This document shows positions 32,216-40,986 of a stretch of 64,000 nucleotides of DNA, piece after piece. Positions within the stretch are counted from its first letter, which is position 1. Every line of letters begins with the position of its first letter. The DNA comes from Pseudomonas sp. J452. Its GTDB lineage: Bacteria > Pseudomonadota > Gammaproteobacteria > Pseudomonadales > Pseudomonadaceae. Made by a program: the position numbers and the translations under genes. The notes under the pieces are model-generated. The model saw only the letters and a program-made list of their open reading frames with translations, did no database searches and had not been told where the DNA came from. The DNA lies in NCBI RefSeq assembly GCF_024666525.1, contig NZ_CP088294.1, forward strand, positions 2,294,001 to 2,358,000, written 5' to 3'.

Positions 32216-34618
32216 TCAGGCTCCTTGGCCGACTTCATTGGCGCGTCCGGTGAAGCGTTGCAGAACGCGATAGATGGCATGCAGGGCGCGATCCACCAGT
32301 GGCGAATCACGTTCCGTGGGCACGATGCGCGCCCGGCCTTGTTCCATTTCGCTGGCCAGTTGCTTGATCGGCTTGATCGCCACACGCTGACCGCTGTGGT
32401 CGACGAACATGTAGTTGTGGGTGGTCGGGCTGAACCAGGACAGCTTGAGCGTGCGGGTTTCCTCGCCCTGAACGAACTCGAACCAGGTGCCGAACTCCAG
32501 TTTCTGCAGCTCCTTGATCAGCGCCTGGGCGCGAGCTGAGACGACTTCATTGCTTTGTATAGAGGCAGCCAATGCCGCGTCTTCGCCGAGCATGGCGCCC
32601 AGTGGGCTTTCTGGTAGCGAGGCCTTGAGCTTGGCCGCCAGTTGCGGTTGTTTGGCCTGGACGGCGTGCTGGCAGGCGACGATGTCCTGCAGCAGGCGGC
32701 GGATGCCGTCTTCGTGGTAGCCGCCGAGCAGTTCCAGACCCTTGCGTAATTCGTCGAGCAGGCTCACGCGCAGGCCCTGCAGGCGGCTGCGGCCGGCCTC
32801 GTCGAGCACGGTGCCACTCCAGGCCAGTTGCTCGGCAACTTCGCAGGCGCGCTGCCATTCGCTGCTGCGCTCGCTGTGGCGAAGCAGGACGAACACCAGT
32901 ACGTCGGTCCAGGTCAGTTCGAGGAAGTTGCGGATGATGGCTGGCAGCTCGCGGCCCTTGAGCGCCTGATTGATCGCATCGACCGCCAGCTGGCGGGCGC
33001 CGAGCAGCTTGTCACGGCCCTTGGCGGCCTCGACGGCGCGCCGCTCGCGCAACTCGACCTTGTGCTGGAGGGTGGCAACGAATTCATTGAACTCGTCGAG
33101 CAGGCTGTCGAACAGCAGCAGGTCGCCGGCGAAGCCATGGATCACCCGCTCCACCACCCAGTGCATCTTCGCCAGCAGGCCACGCTCGTCACCTTCACTG
33201 CCATACAGCACGCCGGCCTGGGCCATGCTGTTGAGCAGGCGTCGCGCCGGGTGGTGGTGCTGGGTGAACAGTGCCTTGTCCTGCAGGGCGACCTTTAGAT
33301 AGGGCGTATGCAGGTGGGAGAGGGCGGTCTTGCAGGCGTCCGGCAGGTTGTCGTCGTCGAGGATGAAGTCGAACAGCATGCCGACCAGATCGATGACGTC
33401 GGCTTCCTGATCCGACAGCTTCTGCTGGCCTGGTAGTTGGCTGTAGGCCTCGAGCTGGTCCTGCAGGTCGGCTTTCAGGCCTTCCACTGCCTGCGGGCGA
33501 TGCAGGCGCTGGCTGATGTCGTGTGCCGACTGTTGTTGCAGGCGACTGAGGGCGTTGAGCAGTTCGCTGGCGCTGTAGGTGCTGGTGGCGGTGCGCGGGG
33601 CGAAGCTGGCGATGCTGCGGGTGCCGCCGAGCAGGGGGGCATCGACATTGCGTTCGCGGTGTTCGCTGAGCAGGGCGGCCAGACCGCCGAACAGTTGTGC
33701 TGGATCCTGCGGTGGCGGGCTGTTCAGGTCTGCTGGTGTTGGGGGCTGGCCGGCGGTGGGGGCGGGGCCTGGCTGGTGGGCGCTGGTCGACTGTGCCGGG
33801 CCCTGCTGGGGAGATCCGCTGCGTGCTGGCTGGGCGCTTGCGGGGTTGCCGGTAGTGGTCGGCGCGGGCTGTGCTGCGCTCGCTGAGGTAGGCGCGGCGC
33901 TGGCCGGGTTGCGCTGTGCGTTGTACTTCAGGTTGGGCAGGATGCCGGCATCGATCAGGCGCTGGTTGAGCGCGTCGTAGAGCGGATCGAGACTTTGCAT
34001 CACATGCTGATCGAAGAGCGTATAGAGGATGATCTTGATCCGCAGCGGCAACGGGTGCACGGCCAGTGCCAGATGAAAGGCGTTGGCAATGGCGGGTGGG
34101 CCGAAGGGGTTGCTGTCTTCAACCAGCTTGTGGCCGTTGTTGAGCAGGGCCAGGCGTTGTTCGAGGGTATATAGAGGGCGAGCACAGCGCGCCTTGACCC
34201 GGCTGACCATGTTGATGATCTGCAGGCTTTCCTCGTACTCCTCGTTCTGCACCAGGGACAGCTGTTCGGCATCCAGGGCGCTGGGCGCCACTGCTGTTTT
34301 GAGTTTGCCGTCGAGGAAGTCGGAGAAGTTCTGCGCGATCTGCTGGTGGTAGCTGCGCTCGATCTGCGGCCGCAGCTTGCGGATTTCGCGCATGCTGTCG
34401 AAGAACAGAGTTTGCAGGCGATTGTTCTCGGCTTTCTCTGCGCACTCGAAGAGGGTGTCGTCCACCTGGCCGAACACCCCGGCCAAGTGCTCGGCCAGGC
34501 GGTTCATCACCAGCTTGCGGCAGTCCTGCACCAGTTCGCTGAAGCGAGGTTGAATCCCGCGGCTGGCCAGCCCTGGAATTGAGCGGGGTGGGGTGGATGG
34601 GGTATCCGGGGAACTCAT
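32216..34618 (-). CDS. DUF1631 protein, large, unknown function
   Basis: The 800-aa protein matches the DUF1631 family (sometimes wrongly named thymidine phosphorylase). It is predicted cytoplasmic and mostly helical, with a low-complexity Ala/Pro/Gln/Ser linker at about 240-310. The C-terminal part includes FEFVQGEETRTLKLSWFS and YMFVDHSGQRVAIKPIKQL, a beta-rich region that resembles a PilZ-like fold, so a c-di-GMP link is plausible given the adjoining PilZ gene. Function is unknown. Confidence 0.85.
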   Translation of the reverse strand: MSSPDTPSTPPRSIPGLASRGIQPRFSELVQDCRKLVMNRLAEHLAGVFGQVDDTLFECAEKAENNRLQTLFFDSMREIRKLRPQIERSYHQQIAQNFSDFLDGKLKTAVAPSALDAEQLSLVQNEEYEESLQIINMVSRVKARCARPLYTLEQRLALLNNGHKLVEDSNPFGPPAIANAFHLALAVHPLPLRIKIILYTLFDQHVMQSLDPLYDALNQRLIDAGILPNLKYNAQRNPASAAPTSASAAQPAPTTTGNPASAQPARSGSPQQGPAQSTSAHQPGPAPTAGQPPTPADLNSPPPQDPAQLFGGLAALLSEHRERNVDAPLLGGTRSIASFAPRTATSTYSASELLNALSRLQQQSAHDISQRLHRPQAVEGLKADLQDQLEAYSQLPGQQKLSDQEADVIDLVGMLFDFILDDDNLPDACKTALSHLHTPYLKVALQDKALFTQHHHPARRLLNSMAQAGVLYGSEGDERGLLAKMHWVVERVIHGFAGDLLLFDSLLDEFNEFVATLQHKVELRERRAVEAAKGRDKLLGARQLAVDAINQALKGRELPAIIRNFLELTWTDVLVFVLLRHSERSSEWQRACEVAEQLAWSGTVLDEAGRSRLQGLRVSLLDELRKGLELLGGYHEDGIRRLLQDIVACQHAVQAKQPQLAAKLKASLPESPLGAMLGEDAALAASIQSNEVVSARAQALIKELQKLEFGTWFEFVQGEETRTLKLSWFSPTTHNYMFVDHSGQRVAIKPIKQLASEMEQGRARIVPTERDSPLVDRALHAIYRVLQRFTGRANEVGQGA

Positions 34619-34737
34619 GACTTATCCTGTGCGGGCCTTGCTGGCGCGCGCATCCTGCTGTGATGTACTTCAAGCTATAGACTTATAGTAGCCTGAAGTT
34701 CAATCGCAAGGCTTTGTAAAGAAAGTGATTTCAAGGG

Positions 34738-34765
34738 TTGACAGGCGCGCGCGGAAACGTAAAAT
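34738..34765 (+). promoter_or_regulatory. Sigma-70 promoter of the tRNA cluster
   Basis: TTGACA and TAAAAT separated by 16 bp, followed by a GC-rich discriminator-like stretch (GGCGCGCC) typical of stringently controlled stable-RNA promoters, about 65 bp before tRNA-Asn. Confidence 0.8.
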
Positions 34766-34830
34766 GGCGCGCCTCTGATACGGGAAACGGCGCAAGCCAA
34801 AGCCGGTAGCAGAGCTAGGAAGTTATACGT

Positions 34831-34906
34831 TCCGCGATAGCTCAGTCGGTAGAGCAAATGACTGTTAATCATTGGGTCCCTGGTTCGAGTCCAGGTCGCG
34901 GAGCCA
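34831..34906 (+). tRNA. tRNA-Asn (GTT)
   Basis: 76 nt including encoded CCA. Acceptor TCCGCGA/TCGCGGA, D-loop AGCTCAGTCGGTAGAGC, anticodon GTT at 34864-34866, T-loop GGTTCGAGTCC. Confidence 0.98.
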
Positions 34907-34916
34907 ACTTTCTTAT

Positions 34917-34993
34917 CGGGGTATAGCGCAGTCCGGTAGCGCGCTTGCTTTGGGAGCAAGATGTCGGGAGTTCGAATCCCCCTACCCCGACCA
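34917..34993 (+). tRNA. tRNA-Pro (TGG)
   Basis: 77 nt including encoded CCA. Acceptor CGGGGTA/TACCCCG, anticodon loop TTTGGGA with anticodon TGG at 34951-34953, T-loop AGTTCGAATCC. Confidence 0.97.
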
Positions 34994-34998
34994 TTTTT

Positions 34999-35074
34999 GG
35001 GTCGTTAGCTCAGTTGGTAGAGCAGTTGGCTTTTAACCAATTGGTCGTAGGTTCGAATCCTACACGACCCACCA
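34999..35074 (+). tRNA. tRNA-Lys (TTT)
   Basis: 76 nt including encoded CCA. Acceptor GGGTCGT/ACGACCC, anticodon loop CTTTTAA with anticodon TTT at 35032-35034, T-loop GGTTCGAATCC. Confidence 0.98.
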
Positions 35075-35104
35075 TATATTCTCGGGTCTGGTCCGAGAAA
35101 CAAG

Positions 35105-35128
35105 AAACCCGCCTAGTGCGGGTTTTTT
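35105..35128 (+). terminator. Terminator of the tRNA cluster
   Basis: CCCGC-CTAGT-GCGGG stem followed by six T residues, 30 bp after tRNA-Lys. Confidence 0.88.
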
Positions 35129-35210
35129 GTTGCCTGGATTTTATAGGCTGGCTGGTCATGGGGCGCCGTGTCGCACCGCTACGGGCGGTACGCACGGCTA
35201 ACCGTGTCCG

Positions 35211-36509
35211 TCAATGCAGCTTCAGGCGCGGCTCGGTGCTGCGGCCGATACGGTCGCTGAGCATCAGCAGCAGGGTGCGGAAGCCACCGTACAGGGCCAT
35301 CTGGTGCATGCGGTAGAGCGAGATGTAGAACATCCGCGCCAGCCAGCCTTCCAGTTTGACGCTGCCCATCAGATTGCCCATCAGGTTGCCGACCGCGGAG
35401 AAGCGCGACAGCGAGATCAGCGAGCCGTAGTCCTGGTAGCGGAACTCCGGCAGCGGCTTGCCTTCCAGGCGCAGTTTGAGCGACTTGGCTAACAGCGAGG
35501 CCTGCTGATGTGCGGCCTGGGCGCGCGGCGGGATGGTGCGCTCGCTGCCGTCGCCGAGCGGGCAGGCGGCGCAGTCGCCGAAGGCGAAGATGTTGTCATC
35601 CAGGGTGGTCTGCAGGCTCGGACGCACCACCAGCTGGTTGATGCGATTGCTCTCCAGGCCGTCCAGCTCCTTGAGGAAGCCTGGTGCGCGAATGCCGGCG
35701 GCCCACACCTTGAGGCTGGCTGCTACTTCCATGCCGCTCGCGGTGAGCAGGGCTTGCTGGGTGACCTGGCTGACGGCGGTGCCGGTGAGGACGGTGACGC
35801 CGAGCTTTTCCAGGGTCTGGTGCACGGGCCGGCTGATGCGTTCCGGCAGCGCCGGCAGCACCCGCGAACCGGCTTCGATCAGGGTAATGCGCATGTTCTG
35901 CGGCTGGATGTTGTTCAGGCCGTAGGCGGCCAGCTCATGGGCGGCGTGGTGCAGTTCGGCGGCCAGTTCGACCCCGGTAGCGCCAGCGCCGACGATGGCC
36001 ACGCTGATCTGCCCGTCATCGGTCTTGCCGGCGTGGGCGCGCAGGTAGTGGCTGAGCAGCTTGCCGTGGAAACGCTCGGCCTGCTCGCGGGTGTCGAGGA
36101 AGATGCAGTGCTCGGCCGCGCCCGGCGTGCCGAAGTCGTTGGTGGTGCTGCCAACGGCGATCACCAGGCTGTCGTAGTTCAGCTCGCGGGCGGGCAGCAG
36201 CTCCTCGCCAGTCTCGTCGAGGGTGGCGGCCAGGCTGATGCATTGGCGTGCGCGATCCAGCCCGCTCATGCGGCCGAGCTGGAACTGGAAGTGATTCCAC
36301 TTGGCCTGGGCCACGTAGTTCAGCTCGTCCTCGGAGGAGTTCAGCGAGCCGGACGCAACCTCGTGCAGCAGCGGTTTCCAGATATGGGTGAGGTTGGCGT
36401 CGACCAGGGTAATGCTGGCCTGGCCGCGCTTGCCCAGGGTTCTACCCAGGCGGGTAGCAAGCTCCAGGCCGCCGGCGCCGCCGCCGACGATCACAATGCG
36501 ATGGGTCAT
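35211..36509 (-). CDS. ndh: Type II NADH dehydrogenase-like FAD oxidoreductase (NDH-2)
   Basis: The 432-aa flavoprotein has an N-terminal FAD site (IVIVGGGAGGLELATRLG) and a second Rossmann NADH site (VAIVGAGATGVELAAEL, about residue 170), plus NIFAFGDCAACPLGDG binding FAD near the end. The C-terminal stretch KLEGWLARMFYISLYRMHQM is the membrane-binding region typical of NDH-2. It oxidises NADH and reduces quinone without pumping protons. Confidence 0.92.
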   Translation of the reverse strand: MTHRIVIVGGGAGGLELATRLGRTLGKRGQASITLVDANLTHIWKPLLHEVASGSLNSSEDELNYVAQAKWNHFQFQLGRMSGLDRARQCISLAATLDETGEELLPARELNYDSLVIAVGSTTNDFGTPGAAEHCIFLDTREQAERFHGKLLSHYLRAHAGKTDDGQISVAIVGAGATGVELAAELHHAAHELAAYGLNNIQPQNMRITLIEAGSRVLPALPERISRPVHQTLEKLGVTVLTGTAVSQVTQQALLTASGMEVAASLKVWAAGIRAPGFLKELDGLESNRINQLVVRPSLQTTLDDNIFAFGDCAACPLGDGSERTIPPRAQAAHQQASLLAKSLKLRLEGKPLPEFRYQDYGSLISLSRFSAVGNLMGNLMGSVKLEGWLARMFYISLYRMHQMALYGGFRTLLLMLSDRIGRSTEPRLKLH

Positions 36510-36572
36510 GGGGATATCTCATAAGGTTTGCGGAATCCGGGGAGGAGTCCGGCCGGGCGAGCGCTAAGCAGC

Positions 36573-36746
36573 TCATAGCACCAGTCGACTCAGAAGGCGG
36601 CTCAGTACACCAAGGGCGATGACCGCGAGCAGGATGACCAGCAACAGGCGCCAGACCCGAAAGGGTTGGCGTTCGACCTGATGTTGCGGGGCGTTCAGGT
36701 ATTGATCGACGCGCTGCTGGTCTTCGGGGCTCAAGCGGCTGGACAT
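36573..36746 (-). CDS. DUF3094-like small membrane protein
   Basis: A 57-aa frame starts MSSRLSPEDQQRVDQYLNAP, with one C-terminal transmembrane segment (VWRLLLVILLAVIALGVL) and a short basic tail. It matches the shape of the short DUF3094 proteins found next to ndh in pseudomonads. It lies upstream of ndh in the same direction, 63 bp away, so the two may be co-transcribed. Function unknown. Confidence 0.75.
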   Translation of the reverse strand: MSSRLSPEDQQRVDQYLNAPQHQVERQPFRVWRLLLVILLAVIALGVLSRLLSRLVL

Positions 36747-36770
36747 GGTGTGCCTCGCATGAAAGTTGGC

Positions 36771-37283
36771 TCATTCTAGCCCTGCGCTCGTCAGTGGCTC
36801 AACGCGCAGGTCGTCATCCAGGCGAATAATGCCGCTGTGCAGCACGCGAGCGGTGATCCCGCCGTGGCCGCGCATGGCCTGGAAGGTGCCCGGGCCCAGG
36901 CGTTCCTCCAGCTTGGCGCAGGGTTGGCACCAGCCGGTGGTTTGCAGGATCGCCTGGCCGATGCGAAAGCAGCGATTCTTCAGGCTGAACAGATTGATGC
37001 CGCTGATGGCGAGATTGCGGCGCAGGTCCAGGGGCGTGATCTGCCGGTCTTCCGGCCGTGCCAGCAGGGCGTTGATCACCGCCAGGTGTTCCCACTGGAT
37101 CAGGGTGACCTGGCGCAGGTTGCGCGGGCCGGGACGAGTGTGGTCGCCGGTCAGGCCGGCTTCGCGGCGGGCCTCCACGGCTTGCAGCTCGAGCATTGCG
37201 CCGCGTGCCTGCGGGCGTACGCCAATCCAGCACACGCGGCCCTGTTGCGGGACTGCGGCGAGCAGTTCGTGCAGTGGGCTCAC
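36771..37283 (-). CDS. MOSC-domain protein
   Basis: The 170-aa protein shows MOSC (molybdenum cofactor sulfurase C-terminal) features: RNLAISGINLFSLKNRCFRIG, the cysteine pair in TTGWCQPCAKLEERLGPG and RGHGGITARVL. MOSC proteins handle Moco-bound sulfur or, like YcbX/YiiM, reduce N-hydroxylated compounds. The start is a GTG that overlaps the upstream gene stop as GTGA; the longer frame upstream is a shadow of that gene. Confidence 0.83.
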   Translation of the reverse strand: MSPLHELLAAVPQQGRVCWIGVRPQARGAMLELQAVEARREAGLTGDHTRPGPRNLRQVTLIQWEHLAVINALLARPEDRQITPLDLRRNLAISGINLFSLKNRCFRIGQAILQTTGWCQPCAKLEERLGPGTFQAMRGHGGITARVLHSGIIRLDDDLRVEPLTSAGLE

Positions 37284-37909
37284 AGGCTGATACCCACGTC
37301 GAACAGTACGGTGCGGCCGAGGTTGTTGCGCAGAAAGTCGGGTGCGTCGGCATGGGCGAACAGCACGCGGGCATAGGTCGGGCCGACCAGGGCCAGGGAG
37401 CGCCAGCCCTGGCGCAGGTATTCGCCGGGTGGCGGGAAGTGGCTGTTGAAGTCCGGCAGGTCGCGTTTCAGGTTGATGTAGGCGAGCAGGTCCAGTTCGC
37501 TCAGGTCGATGCCGCGTTCGCGGTAGTTGTGGGCTTTCTTGCGCAGGGTCGGTGCCAGGCGGGCCTGCAGTTCGCTGGCGGCGATTCGTCGTGGGCGTGG
37601 CTCGCGACGCAGCAGCTGGCTGAGCGAGAGGGCGCTGCGGCGGCGCTCCAGCTCGGCGCGCCACTCGTCGTTGAGGCGGCGGCCATGATCGAGGACGAAG
37701 AACACCTCGAAGTTGGCCTCGCGGAACTGTACATCCGGCGGCTCCTGGGCGGCGCTGCCGAATTCGTCTTGGCGAAAGGGTACATTCAGGCCCAGCAGCA
37801 GGCGCTGGCAGACCCAGCGCTCGCGTTCCCACTTGCGCGCATTGGATAGGAAGTCGTTGGCCTGTTCGGCCTGCCGGGTGAGCAGGCGCAGGTAGTCAGA
37901 ATCGTCCAT
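37280..37909 (-). CDS. DUF1780 protein
   Basis: The 209-aa protein opens MDDSDYLRLLTRQAEQANDF and matches DUF1780, a family largely restricted to pseudomonads and relatives. It has a block of charged residues around RRRSALSLSQLLRREPRPRR and a C-terminus with RSLALVGPTYARVLFAHADA. No catalytic motif is recognisable. Its stop overlaps the MOSC gene start by 4 bp, so expression is coupled. Confidence 0.78.
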   Translation of the reverse strand: MDDSDYLRLLTRQAEQANDFLSNARKWERERWVCQRLLLGLNVPFRQDEFGSAAQEPPDVQFREANFEVFFVLDHGRRLNDEWRAELERRRSALSLSQLLRREPRPRRIAASELQARLAPTLRKKAHNYRERGIDLSELDLLAYINLKRDLPDFNSHFPPPGEYLRQGWRSLALVGPTYARVLFAHADAPDFLRNNLGRTVLFDVGISL

Positions 37910-38007
37910 GGCCGCAGCATAACCGCAAAATCGGCTTGCGACAGCAGGCCGCGCTGATGGGCTGCAGGCGCCGGTGTAGACTCGTCGATCGTCAGTGAGG
38001 AGCTCTT

Positions 38008-38430
38008 ATGTCGATTCGCCCCATCACTCCGGCCGACCATGCGGCTCTTCTGGCTCTATGGCGGCGTACCCCTGGGATCTGCGTGCGCCCCGAGGATGCC
38101 TTGCAACCGTTTTCGGCCTATCTGGCGCGCAATCCAGGCTTGAGTCTGCTTGCCGAGATGGATGGCCAGTTAGCGGCCTGCCTGCTGGCCGGACATGACG
38201 GCCGGCGTGGCTATCTGCAGCATCTGGTTGTCGATCTGCCCTGGCGTGGCCGCGGCCTGGCGCAGGCGCTACTGGATGAGGCGTTGCGCCGCCTGGCGGA
38301 GCAGGGCATCAGCAAGGCGCATGTCTTCGTCTTGCGTGATGCACCGCAGGCGCTGTCCTTCTGGCTGGCGCAGGAGGGCTGGGCGAAGCGTGAGGATATT
38401 GAGGTCTTTTCCACCAATAGACTGGCATGA
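38008..38430 (+). CDS. GNAT-family N-acetyltransferase
   Basis: The 140-aa protein has the acetyl-CoA binding motif A in [20 protein letters not shown] (R/QxxGxG/A type) and motif B around [20 protein letters not shown]. It resembles the YpeA/RimI-like GNATs in size. The acceptor is unknown. It is transcribed alone; a TTATG start follows GAGGAG. Confidence 0.9.
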   Translation: MSIRPITPADHAALLALWRRTPGICVRPEDALQPFSAYLARNPGLSLLAEMDGQLAACLLAGHDGRRGYLQHLVVDLPWRGRGLAQALLDEALRRLAEQGISKAHVFVLRDAPQALSFWLAQEGWAKREDIEVFSTNRLA

Positions 38431-38474
38431 AAAGGGCTGGGTCCCCGTCAACTGTTGCTGCAGGTTACGGCTTT

Positions 38475-38494
38475 TGTAGGAGCTTCAGCCGCGA
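38475..38494. repeat. Half REP element
   Basis: TGTAGGAGCTTCAGCCGCGAA-type sequence, one half of the Pseudomonas REP family (compare the full pair near 18.85 kb), without its inverted partner. It lies between convergent genes. Confidence 0.55.
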
Positions 38495-38530
38495 ATGCCC
38501 TCACGCACTCAGCCATGGTCGCGCCTTTCC

Positions 38531-39544
38531 TCAGAACCCTTCGAGCACAATCTTGCCGCGCGCCTGGCCACTCTCCAGCAGGGCGTGGGCGCGGCGCAGG
38601 TTGGCCGCGTTGATGGGACCGAAGTGTTCGCCCAGGGTGGTTTTCAGCACACCGTCGTCGATCAGCTGGCTGACCCGGTTGAGCAGGCGATGCTGCTCGA
38701 TCATATCGGCGGTCTGGAACAGCGAGCGGGTGTACATGAACTCCCAGTGCAGCGACAGGCTCTTGCGCTTGAGCTGCACCACGTCGAGCTGCGCCGGGTC
38801 GTCGATCAGCGCCAGGCGGCCCTGGGGCGCCAGGGCTTCGATGATCTGCGCGTAGTGCTGGTCGGTGTGGGTCAGGCTGGCGACATGGCTGACCTGGGCG
38901 ATGCCGATGCGCTTGAGTTCCTCGCTCAGCGGCAGGCTGTGATCGATGACGTGGTGCGCGCCGAGCGACTGCACCCAGTCGCGGGTTTCTGCGCGCGAGG
39001 CGGTGCCGATCACGGTCAGGCCGGTGAGCTGGCGGGCCAGCTGCACCAGGATCGAACCCACGCCACCGGCGGCGCCGACGATCAGCAGGCTCTGCTGCTG
39101 GTCGCCCTGGCCTTCTTTGATCTGCAGGCGCTCGAACAGCAGTTCCCAGGCGGTGATGGCGGTCAGCGGCAGGGCGGCGGCGCGGGCGAAGTCCAGCGAG
39201 CCGGGCATGCGCCCGACGATGCGTTCATCGACTACATGCAGCTCGCTGTTGGCCCCGGGGCGGTCGATGGCGCCGGCGTAGAACACCCGGTCACCGGGGC
39301 GGAACTGTTTGACCTGCGCGCCAACGGCCTTGACCACGCCGGCTACATCCCAACCCAGCACCTTGGCCTGGCCGGCCTCTGGCTGGACGTTGCGGCGAAT
39401 CTTGGTGTCCACCGGGTTGACCGAGATGGCCTTCACCTCTACCAGCAGGTCGTGGTCGCCCGGTTGTGGCTCGGCCAGCTGCACATCCTGCAGGGCTTCG
39501 GGGTGGTCGATGGGCAGGCTCTGGTAGTAGGCAATGGCTTTCAC
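38531..39544 (-). CDS. MDR-family alcohol dehydrogenase / quinone oxidoreductase
   Basis: The 337-aa protein has a GroES-like N-terminal domain and a Rossmann NADPH domain (SLLIVGAAGGVGSILVQLAR). Near the usual zinc position it has VNPVDTKIRRN where zinc enzymes have Cys, so it is probably a zinc-free quinone/zeta-crystallin-type reductase despite the common zinc-binding annotation. It is divergent from a LysR gene across 164 bp and is that regulator's likely target. Confidence 0.88.
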   Translation of the reverse strand: MKAIAYYQSLPIDHPEALQDVQLAEPQPGDHDLLVEVKAISVNPVDTKIRRNVQPEAGQAKVLGWDVAGVVKAVGAQVKQFRPGDRVFYAGAIDRPGANSELHVVDERIVGRMPGSLDFARAAALPLTAITAWELLFERLQIKEGQGDQQQSLLIVGAAGGVGSILVQLARQLTGLTVIGTASRAETRDWVQSLGAHHVIDHSLPLSEELKRIGIAQVSHVASLTHTDQHYAQIIEALAPQGRLALIDDPAQLDVVQLKRKSLSLHWEFMYTRSLFQTADMIEQHRLLNRVSQLIDDGVLKTTLGEHFGPINAANLRRAHALLESGQARGKIVLEGF

Positions 39545-39677
39545 AGGTGGGCTCCACAGGGATGCGCGAACAAGACGAATGCTCCAGCTTAGTCGCCCGG
39601 AGGCGGGCTGGTAACAGGTGATGACGGCATGCTCGGCTATTTCACTGGCAAGAAAAAGCGGCGGCCAATAGAGTCTC

Positions 39678-39696
39678 TTTCAATATTTTTTTGAAA
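39678..39696. promoter_or_regulatory. Palindromic LysR-type operator candidate
   Basis: TTTCAA-N7-TTGAAA, a 19-bp perfect dyad with the T-N11-A core expected of LysR binding sites, lying directly before the ribosome site of the LysR gene and inside the divergent promoter region. Confidence 0.5.
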
Positions 39697-39708
39697 ATGG
39701 AGCGCGCC

Positions 39709-40629
39709 ATGCTGCGTCTCGACGATCTCGCCCTGTTTGCCCGCACCGCCGAACTGGGCAGCCTGTCTGCCGCCGCCCGTGAGCTGGACTGCTCTCCGGC
39801 GGTGGCCAGCGCCGCGCTCAAGCGCCTGGAGCAGCAGCTGCAGGTGCGCCTGTTCGTGCGCTCCACCCGCAGCCTGCGCCTGACCGGCGAAGGCGAGCAG
39901 TTTCTCGAACACGCCCGCAATGCCCTGCACAGCCTGGAGCAGGGGCGCCAGCAACTGGCCGGTGGCAAGGCCGCGATCAGTGGCGTGCTGCAGCTGGCGG
40001 CGCCCTCGGATTTCGGCCGCAACGTGCTGCTGCCCTGGCTCGACCAGCTGCAGCAAGAACATCCGCAGCTCAGCCTGCGCCTGTTGCTCAGCGATCGGGT
40101 TGCCGACCTGTTCCGCCAGCCGGTGGACATCGCCCTGCGCTATGGCGCCCCGGAAGACTCCAGCCTGGTGGCGCTGCCGATCGCCGCGCAGAACCGCCGC
40201 GTACTGTGCGCCGCGCCGGCCTACCTGGCGCGGCATGGCGCACCGCGTCAGCTGGAGGAGCTGCGCCAGCACAACTGCCTGCAGTACATGCTCGGTGGCC
40301 GGGTGCATGAGCGCTGGAGTTTCAGCGATGGCCGGCGCAGCCAGACCGTGACGGTCAGCGGCAACCGCATCAGCGACGATGCCGACGTGGTGCGGCGCTG
40401 GGCCGTGGCCGGGCAGGGGCTGGTGTACAAGTCCTGGCTGGATGTGGCCGCCGATGTGCAGGCCGGCCGCCTGCAGGTGCTTTTGCCGCACTGGCAGGGC
40501 GAGCCGACGCCGCTCAACCTGATCTGCGCCCACCGCGAGCAGTTGAGCAAGCCGGTGCAGCTGCTGCGCGAGCACCTGCGCCAGGGCTGCGCGCGCCTGT
40601 TGCAGCAGGCGCCCTGGTTGGGGCAGTGA
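39709..40629 (+). CDS. LysR-family transcriptional regulator
   Basis: The 306-aa protein has an N-terminal winged HTH (LRLDDLALFARTAELGSLSA) and a LysR substrate domain of the CrgA/DmlR-like type. It is divergent from the MDR oxidoreductase, so it probably controls that gene and itself through the dyad upstream. ATG 39709 was chosen because GGAG lies 8 bp before it; two upstream in-frame ATGs lack this. Confidence 0.92.
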   Translation: MLRLDDLALFARTAELGSLSAAARELDCSPAVASAALKRLEQQLQVRLFVRSTRSLRLTGEGEQFLEHARNALHSLEQGRQQLAGGKAAISGVLQLAAPSDFGRNVLLPWLDQLQQEHPQLSLRLLLSDRVADLFRQPVDIALRYGAPEDSSLVALPIAAQNRRVLCAAPAYLARHGAPRQLEELRQHNCLQYMLGGRVHERWSFSDGRRSQTVTVSGNRISDDADVVRRWAVAGQGLVYKSWLDVAADVQAGRLQVLLPHWQGEPTPLNLICAHREQLSKPVQLLREHLRQGCARLLQQAPWLGQ

Positions 40630-40721
40630 GCGCCGGGATGGTTTTTTTGTGGAGCTTAAGAATGCTTTAAGCCTGGCCAGGCAAATTGAGCACGCATTCC
40701 ACCCATCCCGAGGAAATCCCC

Positions 40722-40985
40722 ATGCGTAAATTGCTCCTGCTGTCCCTGGCTCTCGCCAGCCCCCTGGCCTTTGCCGGCCCGCAATGCAGCACGGCCGAGC
40801 CGAGCCAGTGGCAGGACCAGGCCAAGTTCCAGGAAAACCTCAAGGCCGAAGGCTACGAGATCAAGAAGTTCAAGGTCACCGCCGGCAACTGCTACGAAAT
40901 CTACGGCTGGAACAAGGACAAGCAGAAGGTCGAGATCTACTTCGACCCGGTCAGCGGCAAGGCCGTGAAGAGTGAGATCGACTGA
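40722..40985 (+). CDS. Secreted PepSY-domain protein
   Basis: The 87-aa protein has a signal peptide (LLLLSLALASPLAFA, cleaved near residue 18) and one PepSY domain: WQDQAKFQENLKAEGYEIKK then YGWNKDKQKVEIYFDPVSGK. Single-PepSY periplasmic proteins often sit beside cytochrome b561 or sensor genes. The next gene starts 1 bp after the stop, so they form an operon. Confidence 0.88.
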   Translation: MRKLLLLSLALASPLAFAGPQCSTAEPSQWQDQAKFQENLKAEGYEIKKFKVTAGNCYEIYGWNKDKQKVEIYFDPVSGKAVKSEID

Positions 40986-40986
40986 T

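Noticed and set aside
34831..36509. Integrated element at the tRNA cluster
   Set aside because: tRNA genes are intact and followed by a terminator and conserved core genes; no integrase or duplicated tRNA end is present.
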